From the NCBI RefSeq assembly GCF_003260195.1, contig NZ_QEIH01000005.1:310001-374000 (forward strand): a DNA stretch of 64,000 nucleotides, given 5' to 3'. Position 1 is the first letter of the stretch. Every line of letters starts with the position of its first letter. The notes below the pieces were generated by a model, which worked only from the letters and a program-made list of their open reading frames with translations, was not told where the DNA came from and ran no database searches. A program made the translations under genes and the position numbers. This DNA is from Lutibacter citreus (GTDB lineage Bacteria > Bacteroidota > Bacteroidia > Flavobacteriales > Flavobacteriaceae). Positions 28,040-37,118 of the stretch are shown here, piece after piece.

Positions 28040-29656
28040 CTAATTATGGTTTATTTTTCCTTTAGGTAATTGTCCATTAAAATCTATTTTAATAGGATAA
28101 GCAAATTTATAGTTTGGTTTTTTAGGCATGGTAATTTGCAGGCCTTCCCGTGTTTGCTTCCATTTTAGTATTTTGGTTGTACCTAGAAGTTTTATTGATT
28201 TTAACTTACTTAAATCAGCTTTGGCAAGTGTCTTAATTAGCATTTTTTCTCCAGGCCAAACCAATGAGGTTGCATAAAGTGTAGTATTGGCTTTATTCCG
28301 AGTAAATCGAATATCTTCTGTAGTAGCTAAAAAAAGTTTATGTCCATGCTCATCTTTTATTAGCCATTTTTCACCAAGTTCCCCAAATACATCATAAGGA
28401 CGAGTTGAGTAAACAGCTTCTCCACATATTTTAAGCCAAGTTCCCATTTTTTTTATGAATTTTTTTTGATTTTCTGGAATTGTACCATCTGCTTTAGGTG
28501 CGATAGCTAGCATTAAGACTCCACGTTTGCTGATTACATCTATAAATTGGTCTATAACCATGTTTACAGGTTTAATTTCTATTCCATCGGCATATCCCCA
28601 ATTATGTCCAAAATAAATAGACTCGTCTGTTTGCCATACCATATCACTAATACTATCAAAGGCACCATGTTCAAAATCACGTACGGCAGAATCAGCTTCA
28701 AACATTTTATTTTTGTAATTAATTACTACATTTGGTTTTCCAAAATTACCGTTTCCTCTTTCAACTGATTTATTGTAATAGTGAGCAGCAAACTCCTTTC
28801 TATACGGTTCCCACACAGCTGTTTTAAATCCCCAATCGAAATAGTGTAAATCCGGTTTATATAAATCTGAAACTTCCTTTGTTCGCTCTATCCAACGGTT
28901 TAAATCGCGTTCGCTAGGTTGAACTGCATCTCTGGAACGTGGAATCCAAGTTTTACGTTCTTCTCCCTTGTATATACGAATTGTATCTGCACTTTTTTGT
29001 ACAATTGGATTTCCATATAGATCTTGATAATCCGGGTTTATTGCATCATATCTGTTGATATGATTCCACTCGAAAAAGCAATAATTCCATGCAGAATGAT
29101 TTGATACTCCAAATTTCAAACCTTGTTTTCGACTTTCCATTGCTAATTCACCTACAATATCTCGTTTGGGGCCCATTTCAACAGAATCCCATTCTGTAGA
29201 AGGAGAATCCCACATACAAAAAGCATCATGGAAAACAGCTAGAGCAGTGAAATATCTGGCACCACCTTCTTTACATATAGTTATCCATTCTTTGGCATCG
29301 AACTTCTCTGCCGTAAACATTGGGATGAAATCTTTATAACCAAATTTTCCTGGAGGTCCATAAGTTTCATTATGATGTAAATGCGTTGCTAACCCTTGAT
29401 TATTTCTACTACTTTGATCTTTTTGAGAATACATCCATCTACCGTACCATTCGGCAGCATGGTCTCCTTTAAAAGCAGGAATAGAATATACACCCCAAAT
29501 TGGCCAAAAACCCAATTTTGCATCTTCGTACCATTCTGGAGCTTCATAATTTTGAAGTGATTCCCATTCAGGTTTATACTTTTTAGAATTGGTTTGTGCA
29601 AAACTTACAATTGATATGCTAACAAAGAGTATAAACAAGTAGCTGAATTTTTTCAT
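28040..29656 (-). CDS. Secreted GH29-family paralogue with altered sugar-binding residues (copy b)
   Basis: A 538-aa sister of copy a, with the same signal peptide and fold. The predicted nucleophile D274 (HYFDWGF) is kept. However, the HWG histidine is replaced by isoleucine (WPIWGVYSIP, I53) and the first of the paired histidines by phenylalanine (VFHDAF, F142). In Thermotoga GH29 those histidines contact the fucose. This suggests changed or lost specificity rather than simple gene death, because the frame is intact. It is first in the probable operon GH29b-GH29a-GH82-like. Confidence 0.82.
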   Translation of the reverse strand: MKKFSYLFILFVSISIVSFAQTNSKKYKPEWESLQNYEAPEWYEDAKLGFWPIWGVYSIPAFKGDHAAEWYGRWMYSQKDQSSRNNQGLATHLHHNETYGPPGKFGYKDFIPMFTAEKFDAKEWITICKEGGARYFTALAVFHDAFCMWDSPSTEWDSVEMGPKRDIVGELAMESRKQGLKFGVSNHSAWNYCFFEWNHINRYDAINPDYQDLYGNPIVQKSADTIRIYKGEERKTWIPRSRDAVQPSERDLNRWIERTKEVSDLYKPDLHYFDWGFKTAVWEPYRKEFAAHYYNKSVERGNGNFGKPNVVINYKNKMFEADSAVRDFEHGAFDSISDMVWQTDESIYFGHNWGYADGIEIKPVNMVIDQFIDVISKRGVLMLAIAPKADGTIPENQKKFIKKMGTWLKICGEAVYSTRPYDVFGELGEKWLIKDEHGHKLFLATTEDIRFTRNKANTTLYATSLVWPGEKMLIKTLAKADLSKLKSIKLLGTTKILKWKQTREGLQITMPKKPNYKFAYPIKIDFNGQLPKGKINHN

Positions 29657-29829
29657 TTTTAATGAGTTCTTAATTTTAATATAAAAATACCTTAATCTAA
29701 AGTGCAGCTTGTTGTTTGTAGTGTAAACTTTGTATTTTTCAGTTTATTTAAGTTGTATATATAAAGTATAATTCTAATAGTCGCTGTTTAAATGACTTTA
29801 ATAGATAGATGAATTTGAATTTTAAAAAG

Positions 29830-29859
29830 AAAAAAGCACCCAAATTGGATGCTTTTTTT
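29830..29859. terminator. Terminator of the CBM-like lipoprotein gene
   Basis: AAAAAGCAcCCAA / TTGGaTGCTTTTTTT forms a hairpin with one mismatch and with A and T runs on the two sides. On the reverse strand it follows the lipoprotein stop by about 30 nt, separating that gene from the GH29 operon. Confidence 0.75.
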
Positions 29860-29889
29860 AATTTCTTAATAAAAATTAACAGGATGTTA

Positions 29890-30738
29890 TTATTCAACGC
29901 AAGGATTTTGAACTGCGTTTTTTGCATATTTATTGTAGTTAGCATAGTCGTATTTATTTAAATCCACGATTAAAATTCGGTCCATACTAAATTCAGATGA
30001 TCTTCCTGTAATTGTAAGTGTATAAGTTTCCCCTGCTTTAAAGTTATATGTAGCCCAAGGTTTAACGTTATGCAAGTCTAATTGTCCAGCTGCGTTTTTA
30101 AATTCACCATCGCCACCCGTACCAAAAAATTTGGTATCTTTTTTCAATGCGTTTGTGTTGGTTGAGTTTCTGTCAGCATTTTTAAGGCAGCTATGCATTT
30201 CACCTGCAATAAAATCTCCCTCCATTTTAATAAAACAATCGTTATTTGCATCTGAAGCTACACCATCTGGTTTTGAGCTTCTAATCATAAATCGATAAAT
30301 TCCTGCATTTTGAATTTTAAACTTATAAACTAGTGGAGAACTACCAGTAAAAGGTCCTTTATACCTTAAGTAACCAGTTCCTCTATAATTTGGAATTGAA
30401 GTTTCATAAATCCATTTGTTAAAATCTGATTTTGTGTTTTCAGCTTCAAAAATAAGGAGTCCATTTTCTTCTAAAAAAGTATCACATTTGTTATCAGTAG
30501 GAGTTACGTTGGTATCAATATATTCAGGAGTTGGTTGAATCTCTCCATCGCAGATAGCAATTCCTATTTTGTTAGGTTCTTCTTCTTCTTCTTCTTCTTC
30601 TTCTTCGTTAACTTCCTCATTAGGAGTTACCTCTGTTTCGGACTCCGTATTTTCTATTAAATCTATATCATCGTTAGATTTTGAACAAGAAAAAATTAAT
30701 ACAAAAAGGGATAATAGTAGCGCACGAGAAAGCTTCAT
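29890..30738 (-). CDS. Surface-type lipoprotein with a carbohydrate-binding-like beta-sandwich
   Basis: A 282-aa protein with lipobox LIFSC (C18) followed by SKSNDDID, resembling the acidic export signal of flavobacterial surface lipoproteins. A linker contains ten Glu in a row encoded by ten pure GAA codons (30577-30606). The C-terminal ~190 residues (from LLIFEAENT to FSMDRILIVDL) look like a jelly-roll module of the CBM6/CBM35 or GH115-C-terminal kind, with the EAEN start and DRI...V end of that class. It lies upstream of the GH29/GH82-like operon in the same direction, so a substrate-capturing role is plausible. No catalytic motif is visible. Confidence 0.6.
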   Translation of the reverse strand: MKLSRALLLSLFVLIFSCSKSNDDIDLIENTESETEVTPNEEVNEEEEEEEEEEPNKIGIAICDGEIQPTPEYIDTNVTPTDNKCDTFLEENGLLIFEAENTKSDFNKWIYETSIPNYRGTGYLRYKGPFTGSSPLVYKFKIQNAGIYRFMIRSSKPDGVASDANNDCFIKMEGDFIAGEMHSCLKNADRNSTNTNALKKDTKFFGTGGDGEFKNAAGQLDLHNVKPWATYNFKAGETYTLTITGRSSEFSMDRILIVDLNKYDYANYNKYAKNAVQNPCVE

Positions 30739-30968
30739 ATAATATAGGTTTTAATTTTTTTAAAAATAATGTATCATTTAGAATGATAATGAAAGGCTAG
30801 ACTAAAAAGGTATTACATATGTCTTTTTTTAGAAACAATTATTGTTTAAAAAGGATTATGTTATTATAATACTATCTTATGATGGGGTATTTACAAAAAA
30901 GTAATTTTAATTGGTAAAAAATTATTCTTCTAAATATTTTTATATATTCACAATCCAAAAAATATATA

Positions 30969-31640
30969 ATGGCATTAATAGATAAATCTATTTTAAATAT
31001 ATTAAACGAGTTAAAGGAAAATAATAGTAGAGAATGGTTTAATGAGAATAAACCTCGCTTTCAAAAAGAACAACAAAAAGTTAAAGATTTTTATAATTCT
31101 TTAATGGAACAGTTAAAAACTCACGATAATATTGATAAGTTTAAATTTTTTAGAATTTATAGAGATGTGCGTTTTTCAAAAGATAAAACACCTTACAAAT
31201 CACATTTTGCAGGTTCTTTTTCAAGATCTTCAAAGAGATTAAGAGGAGGATATTATTTAAGAATTAGACCAGGTGAAACTTTTTTAGCAGGTGGTTTTTG
31301 GGAACCAAATAAGGAAGATTTGTTACGTATAAGAAAAGAATTTGAAATGGATTCAACAGAAATACGTGAAATAATTAATAACAAATCCTTTATTAAATAT
31401 TTTGGAAAACTAGAAGGAGATTCATTAAAAACAGCACCTAGAGGGTTTGATAAAGAGCATCCGGATATAGATTTAATTAGAATGAAACAGTTTATTGTAA
31501 CAAGAGTTTTTTCGGATAAAGAAGTTCTAAGTCCTAATTTTTTAGAAGAATTAGATGGTACTTATAAAGCAATGCGTCCATATTTTGATTATATGAGCGA
31601 AATTTTAACAACAAATTTAAATGGAGAATCAATAATATAA
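30969..31640 (+). CDS. DUF2461 family protein
   Basis: A 223-aa cytoplasmic protein of the DUF2461 / TIGR02453 family. The signature FRIYRDVRFSKDKTPYKSHF and RGGYYLRIRPGETFLAGG are present. The function of the family is unknown. It stands alone between divergent and distant neighbours, so the context says little. Confidence 0.85.
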   Translation: MALIDKSILNILNELKENNSREWFNENKPRFQKEQQKVKDFYNSLMEQLKTHDNIDKFKFFRIYRDVRFSKDKTPYKSHFAGSFSRSSKRLRGGYYLRIRPGETFLAGGFWEPNKEDLLRIRKEFEMDSTEIREIINNKSFIKYFGKLEGDSLKTAPRGFDKEHPDIDLIRMKQFIVTRVFSDKEVLSPNFLEELDGTYKAMRPYFDYMSEILTTNLNGESII

Positions 31641-31667
31641 ATTAAAAGAGGTTGTTTGGAAAGGTGA

Positions 31668-31760
31668 ATTTTGTTAACCTGAATTTATTTCAATTTTTCA
31701 TTTTTATTTAAAATCAATTTAAGGAGGTTCTGAAATTAATTTAGAATGAGACGGGGTTTA
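31668..31760. repeat. Degenerate family B repeat (downstream of DUF2461)
   Basis: TTAACCTGAATTTATTTCA at the left and CTGAAATTAATTTAGAATGA plus GACGGG at the right recall the ends of family B (copies at 22411, 41752, 45534). Strongly decayed, so the assignment is tentative. Confidence 0.4.
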
Positions 31761-31822
31761 AAACTAACATAACAACCATTTTTATTTAGGTTTAAATAAT
31801 TAAAATTACCTTAAAAATTCTT

Positions 31823-31830
31823 TACATTTG
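31823..31830 (+). promoter_or_regulatory. Predicted -7 element of lplA
   Basis: TACATTTG fits TAnnTTTG and lies 26 nt before the start codon. Confidence 0.55.
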
Positions 31831-31856
31831 TTTCCTGCAAAAATTAAACAAATTTT

Positions 31857-32855
31857 ATGGTTTTTATTGATAATGAAGGGTGTACTGACCCTAAATTAAA
31901 TTTAGCATTAGAAGAATATGCGTTAAGGAATTTTGATACTTCTACAGATTATTTATTATTTTATATTAATAAACCATCTATAATTATTGGGCGTAATCAA
32001 AACACTTTAGAAGAAATTAACCAAGAATATATAGATGAAAATGATATACAAGTTGTTAGGCGAATTTCAGGCGGTGGAGCAGTTTATCATGATTTAGGAA
32101 ATTTAAACTTTAGTTTTATCACTAATCATGATGGAAAAAGTATTAGTAATTTTAAAAAGTTTACCGCACCGGTAATACGTGTATTAAATGACATGGGTGT
32201 TGAAGCCGAGTTGAAAGGGCGAAATGATATTTTGGTGGATGAGAAGAAAATTTCAGGAACTGCTCAATTCTCTACAGGAAAAAGAATGATTAGTCATGGT
32301 ACTCTATTATTTGATACTAATATGCAGGAAGTAACGAGGGCGCTTCAAGTAAAAATGAGTAAAATTCAGTCAAAAGGGCATAAATCTGTTAGAAGTCGTG
32401 TAGCAAATATTAGTGAGTTTTTAAATACTCCTATTACAATGGATAATTTTAAAAATCAGTTGCTTATTGGTTTGTATGAAGCTCGTGAACATTTCGAAAT
32501 CTATAAGTTAACTGAAGCTGAATGGAAGGCGGTACATCAATTAAAATCTGAAAAATATAATTTATGGGATTGGAATTTTGGGCATTCGCCTAAATTTAAT
32601 ATTCAACGTAACAAACGTTTTTCTATAGGAGAAATTGACCTACGTATTTTTGTTGAAAAAGGACTTATTTCAGATTTTAAAATTTTTGGAGATTTCTTTG
32701 GAAGACAGCCAGTTAGAGATCTTGAAGATTTATTAATTGGTGTTCCTTACGATAAAAATGAAATCAGTAAAAAATTAGAGAAAATAACTATTGAAAATTA
32801 TTTTGGAAAATTAGAAAAATTAGATTTTGTAAATCTTGTTTATGGTAATGATTAG
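31857..32855 (+). CDS. lplA: Lipoate-protein ligase A
   Basis: A 332-aa enzyme that activates lipoate with ATP and attaches it to the E2 and GcvH proteins. The lipoyl-AMP-binding motif RRISGGGAVYHDLGNLNFSF is complete, the catalytic Lys is in GRNDILVDEKKISGTAQ, and the C-terminal domain is attached. The dihydrolipoyl dehydrogenase encoded at 57156 acts on the same cofactor. Confidence 0.93.
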   Translation: MVFIDNEGCTDPKLNLALEEYALRNFDTSTDYLLFYINKPSIIIGRNQNTLEEINQEYIDENDIQVVRRISGGGAVYHDLGNLNFSFITNHDGKSISNFKKFTAPVIRVLNDMGVEAELKGRNDILVDEKKISGTAQFSTGKRMISHGTLLFDTNMQEVTRALQVKMSKIQSKGHKSVRSRVANISEFLNTPITMDNFKNQLLIGLYEAREHFEIYKLTEAEWKAVHQLKSEKYNLWDWNFGHSPKFNIQRNKRFSIGEIDLRIFVEKGLISDFKIFGDFFGRQPVRDLEDLLIGVPYDKNEISKKLEKITIENYFGKLEKLDFVNLVYGND

Positions 32856-32893
32856 TTACTTGTAATTGAAAATTAATTTTAAAATAGAATAAA

Positions 32894-32990
32894 CGTTATT
32901 ACGAGGAATTTTTATGACCAAGTAATCTCACGATAATGCACTAGTTCCAAATTAACAGATTGCTTCAATTGTTCCTCTTTCGCAATGACG
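32894..32990. repeat. Dispersed intergenic repeat, family A, copy 5
   Basis: CGTTATTACGAGGA at the left and TTTCGCAATGACGG at the right, with AGTAATCTCA and CAGATTGCTTC inside. It lies between lplA and the converging endonuclease gene. Confidence 0.7.
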
Positions 32991-33044
32991 GGTTTAATTA
33001 CTTAATGTATTAAGATTACTTCGTTTATTATTTAATTATTGCTT

Positions 33045-36000
33045 TTATTCTACAATTAATCTTTTTGTTGAGTAAGTTTTATCATTAAATACTTTTATAA
33101 TATAAAAACCTGAAGGAATATTTTCTACTTCAATTTTATTTTTATAGGTATCTGTATTTTTAATGTTTACAATTAATTGCCCTAATAAATTATAGAATTG
33201 AATAGCATCTATAGTTTCATTATTTTTAACGGAAATAGTTGCACTATTTGTTTTTGTTGGGTTTGGATATACATTAAATAAATTTTTAACAAATTTTTGT
33301 ATGGATAAAGAACTTAATGTGTGACTGCCTAAACCAGAAAAAGTATCAATTGGATAAATATCCCATTCACTTACTGTATAAGTTGTATTTGGTGAAGAGA
33401 TTGTGGGTTTTCTTCTTAATGTAACCTGTGGTGCATAATCTACATCACTTGCAACAACTCCTAAAAGATCTATTAAAATATCATTTTTAAAGAGACCTAT
33501 AGCATCATTACCGCTAAATAATAAAGGAGCAGTTGAAGTAGTTAAATCTGCTTCGGCAAGAATTAATGGGTCTGCAAGCGAATTTGCAGCTATAAAAACA
33601 TCACCATTATTTAAAGTACCGGAAAGATTTAAAATTGTCGTATCCCAATCTGAAGCTCCATTCACGTTTATTTTTAAAGAATATATAGATAAATCTATAG
33701 CACTACCCGTGAAATTAGTAATTTCAAGAGCTTTATTTTCTAAACTACCTTCAATATATTCTGAAATAAAGAGTTCCGATGGAGTAGAAGAACCTGCCAA
33801 TGTTGTAAAAGTTTCGGTATTACTTACCAAAGAAGTATTTCCTGCAGCATCTTTTGCATACACAGTAAAATCATAACTTGTACTTCCACTTAAACCAGGA
33901 ATAGTATAAGAATTTGTAGGTGAAGAAGCTAAAAATACGCCATCTTTAAAAATTTCATAAGAAGTAACACCAATATTATCTGTTGCGGCAGTCCAAGTTA
34001 AATCAGCAGAATTACTCATTACATTACTAGAACTTAAACCTACAATTGTACTTGGAGCTTCAGTGTCAGAAATTGCAAAACAAGACCATGAAATATCATC
34101 AATTATAACTTGTTTTCCTTTGGTATTTCTAATCTCAATAATAATATCTCCAGAAATATTAATTCCACTAATAGTAAATGTTTGAACGGATGTATTATCC
34201 CAAGCACTTGAAGTTCCTTTTAATACATCATTTACATATAAAGCAACTTGTCTGTCACCACTTCCAGTAAATCCTTTAAGTAGACTACAGGTGAATTCTC
34301 CAATTCCATTAGAAACAGTTGAAGATATTAATGTACTGGATGTATTTCTAAGCATAAAGCTTGTTCCAGTAATTGAGTATCCTCCATCATTACGAGATTC
34401 TGTATATGTCCAAGTAACTCCATTATCTCCAGTAAAACTACTATCATTATAACTACTTGTTGCATTTGAATTTGTAAACGTTTCTGAACCACAAAAACTC
34501 GGAGTAGCAGTTGTTGTTCCATCTACAGCAATACTTAGTGAAGAAGATTCATTATCAGAAGTATCTCTAGCCAATACAGAAAAACTATAAGTTGTTGAAG
34601 GAATTAAACCACTTGCAGTGAATGTAGTAGAACTTGTAGTTGACTCTAAAATACCATTAATGTAAACATCATATTCTTTTATAGCTTCATTATCAGTAGA
34701 TGCTGTCCAAGATAAATCTATAGATGTATTAGTTTCATTACTAACAACCAAGGCTGTGGGTATAGAAGGATTAGTGGTATCAATAATATTTGTAGTTGTA
34801 AAATTTTCAGGATTACTTACTAAAGAAGTATTTCCTGCAGCATCTTTTGCATACACAGTAAATTCATAACTTGTATTTATAGTTAAACCCGAAACATTGT
34901 AAGAATTTGTAGTTGAAGAAGCTAAAAATACTCCATCTTTAAAAATTTCATAAGAAGTAACTCCAACATTGTCTGTAGAAACTGTCCAAGTTAAATCAGC
35001 AGAATCGTTCGTTACGTTACTAGCACTTAAATCGGCAATGGTACTTGGAGTTTCAGTATCAGAACTTGAAAAACAAGACCAAGATAAATCATCAATACTA
35101 ACTCTGTTACCTGAAGTACTACCATCAAAAACTATAGTTATAGAGCCACTTATATTTATATTTGGAATTGTAGTAGTTGTAGCAGAAGAACTGTAAGGAA
35201 TGTTTCCTACAATAACATTATTAACTTTTACATTTATACTGCTTGCTGAATCAGAAAATGGAAGTTTAGTAGTAACTGTTAATTCTCCTATTCCGTTAGC
35301 TGTTGTAGGAGTTGTTAATGTTCCGTTTTTAATTGTTATAGCTTTTCCTGTTATAGTTTGATCGGTTCTTGCACCTGTTGCATTCCAAGTACCTCCACCA
35401 TCACCAGTCCAATTAACTGATGTATATGAAGAACTACTAGCTCCAATATTTGTAAACGTTTCTGAACCACAAAAACTCGGTGTAGCAGTTGTTGTTCCAT
35501 CTACAGCAATACTTAGTGAAGAAGATTCATTATCAGAAGTGTCTCTAGCCAATACAGAAAAACTATAAGTTGTTGAAGGTGTTAAACCACTTGCAGTGAA
35601 TGTAGTAGAACTTGTAGTTGACTCTAAAATACCATCAATGTAAACATCATATTCTTTTATAGCTTCATTATCAGTAGATGCTGTCCAAGATAAATCTATA
35701 GATGTATTAGTTTCATTACTAACAACCAAGGTTGTGGGTATAGAAGGATTAGTGGTGTCAATAATATTTGTAGTTGTAATATTTTCTGTATTACTAACTG
35801 TTGATGTATTTCCAAAGGCATCTTTTGCATAAACAGTAATATCGTACATCGTATCTATAGTTAATCCAGTAAGTGTTGTTGAAGCTGCAGTAGAAGTAGC
35901 ATATGAAGAACCGTCTACAAAAATTTCATAACTTGTAACACCAACATTATCTGTAGAAACTGTCCAATTTAAATCTACAGTTGTATTTGTAATATTTGAG

Positions 36001-36854
36001 GCTGTTAGATTTGTTGGTGCAGTTGGTGCTTCTGTATCAGGAGTTGTACTCCAAATTAGGGCAACATACTCAGGATGATCAATAAATGGGTTGGCATTCC
36101 CTTGTCTATTGTATATTGCTTTATTTCTTTTTGTTTCTGTATCACTAACAGGGTCATTTGTATGCCAGGTCATCAAAAGAGTTAGAAAAGAATCTGTAAA
36201 TACCTGATCAGTTGTTCCATTAAACATACCATAAGATACTCCCCAAGTTGTTAAAACATTTTCATACCGAGTTGCAAAGTAAAAATACATTCTTGCAATA
36301 TCACCTTTAAATTCATCTATTGGCTCAAAAACAGTTCCTGTATATCCACTAACAGATGAGGTACCCCATTTTGATCCATTTTTAGAAGGAGAAGAAGATG
36401 CTTGTGTTCCAACAGTACCATGCGGGTAGTTGGAACGATTACTATTTACTTTACCATCTGTAGGTACTACAAAATGAGCATCATTACGCATTGGTGAATT
36501 TTCTTTAAAAACAGATTGCGGAATTATATGTTCTCTGTTATAACAATCGCCTTCATCTGCATATATACCACATTTTTTTACTCCAAATGCATAATTATAG
36601 AGATCAGTACCAGAAGGGTTTTCAGAATACATATCTAAAATAGTATTGTCATTTTCATAATAAGTATCTCTATCAGAAGTTTCATAAGTATCATATAAAC
36701 CATCATATCCAAAATCTGTATGATCTTTAATTATGTTATAAAGTTGGGTCTTTAATATATATCCACTATCTGTAGCAGCATCATAGTAATCTGCTGGAAT
36801 TTGACTGTAAAGAGAAAATGATGTAAAAAAAAATAGGAGTAGTAATTTTTGCAT
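33045..36854 (-). CDS. T9SS-secreted endonuclease I with fibronectin III repeats and a lamin-tail domain
   Basis: A 1269-aa protein. A signal peptide (1-~18) is followed by an endonuclease I domain (~20-270) with the catalytic motif CYNREHIIPQSVF and NSNRSNYPHG. Then come about five fibronectin III domains (each with DxxAPS/TIP and YEIFxDG elements), two copies of a ~135-aa beta-sandwich starting FCGSETFTN, a lamin-tail-like domain (ELFISEYIEGSLENKALEI), and a Por secretion tail (VYPNPTKTNSATIS). It should be a secreted or surface nuclease, useful for taking phosphate or nucleosides from DNA. A 330-bp block is almost perfectly duplicated inside the gene. It has no neighbours in an operon. Confidence 0.88.
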   Translation of the reverse strand: MQKLLLLFFFTSFSLYSQIPADYYDAATDSGYILKTQLYNIIKDHTDFGYDGLYDTYETSDRDTYYENDNTILDMYSENPSGTDLYNYAFGVKKCGIYADEGDCYNREHIIPQSVFKENSPMRNDAHFVVPTDGKVNSNRSNYPHGTVGTQASSSPSKNGSKWGTSSVSGYTGTVFEPIDEFKGDIARMYFYFATRYENVLTTWGVSYGMFNGTTDQVFTDSFLTLLMTWHTNDPVSDTETKRNKAIYNRQGNANPFIDHPEYVALIWSTTPDTEAPTAPTNLTASNITNTTVDLNWTVSTDNVGVTSYEIFVDGSSYATSTAASTTLTGLTIDTMYDITVYAKDAFGNTSTVSNTENITTTNIIDTTNPSIPTTLVVSNETNTSIDLSWTASTDNEAIKEYDVYIDGILESTTSSTTFTASGLTPSTTYSFSVLARDTSDNESSSLSIAVDGTTTATPSFCGSETFTNIGASSSSYTSVNWTGDGGGTWNATGARTDQTITGKAITIKNGTLTTPTTANGIGELTVTTKLPFSDSASSINVKVNNVIVGNIPYSSSATTTTIPNINISGSITIVFDGSTSGNRVSIDDLSWSCFSSSDTETPSTIADLSASNVTNDSADLTWTVSTDNVGVTSYEIFKDGVFLASSTTNSYNVSGLTINTSYEFTVYAKDAAGNTSLVSNPENFTTTNIIDTTNPSIPTALVVSNETNTSIDLSWTASTDNEAIKEYDVYINGILESTTSSTTFTASGLIPSTTYSFSVLARDTSDNESSSLSIAVDGTTTATPSFCGSETFTNSNATSSYNDSSFTGDNGVTWTYTESRNDGGYSITGTSFMLRNTSSTLISSTVSNGIGEFTCSLLKGFTGSGDRQVALYVNDVLKGTSSAWDNTSVQTFTISGINISGDIIIEIRNTKGKQVIIDDISWSCFAISDTEAPSTIVGLSSSNVMSNSADLTWTAATDNIGVTSYEIFKDGVFLASSPTNSYTIPGLSGSTSYDFTVYAKDAAGNTSLVSNTETFTTLAGSSTPSELFISEYIEGSLENKALEITNFTGSAIDLSIYSLKINVNGASDWDTTILNLSGTLNNGDVFIAANSLADPLILAEADLTTSTAPLLFSGNDAIGLFKNDILIDLLGVVASDVDYAPQVTLRRKPTISSPNTTYTVSEWDIYPIDTFSGLGSHTLSSLSIQKFVKNLFNVYPNPTKTNSATISVKNNETIDAIQFYNLLGQLIVNIKNTDTYKNKIEVENIPSGFYIIKVFNDKTYSTKRLIVE
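34471..34800 (-). repeat. Near-identical 330-bp intragenic block, copy 1
   Basis: It matches 35449-35778 base for base with about ten differences and no indel (constant offset 978). It codes for the end of one FCGSETFTN domain boundary and a whole FN3 module. The high DNA identity points to recent duplication or gene conversion. Confidence 0.85.
35449..35778 (-). repeat. Near-identical 330-bp intragenic block, copy 2
   Basis: Partner of 34471-34800. Homologous exchange between the copies would add or remove exactly 978 bp (326 codons) in frame, that is, one complete FN3-FN3-sandwich unit. Confidence 0.85.
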
Positions 36855-37118
36855 ATAAATGGGGTTTTACAAAAACAATAAATGTATTTAATTATTGTGG
36901 GATTAAACTAACTTTTACACTTATGAAAATATATAAAAAACCGAGCGGACCTATTTTAAATAGTTTATTTATATAAATTGGGGAATTGTAAAATTAGTTT
37001 ATTTTTCACAAACTATTTACTTAATTCTTAATTTTTTTAAGGTATAAATAAATAGTATGCAAACATAATAATTAAATAGATTTTCATGATGTTTAAAACC
37101 TATTGTTTATGTGAAAAT

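Noticed and set aside
28547-28768. Forward frame inside the GH29b gene (and similar frames inside purL, GH29a, pheT, lpd and argS)
   Set aside because: Shadow frames on the strand opposite to strongly supported genes, without start signals or similarity.
30577-30606. Phase-variable frameshifting tract
   Set aside because: The unit is a triplet, so length change cannot switch the frame; only linker length would vary.
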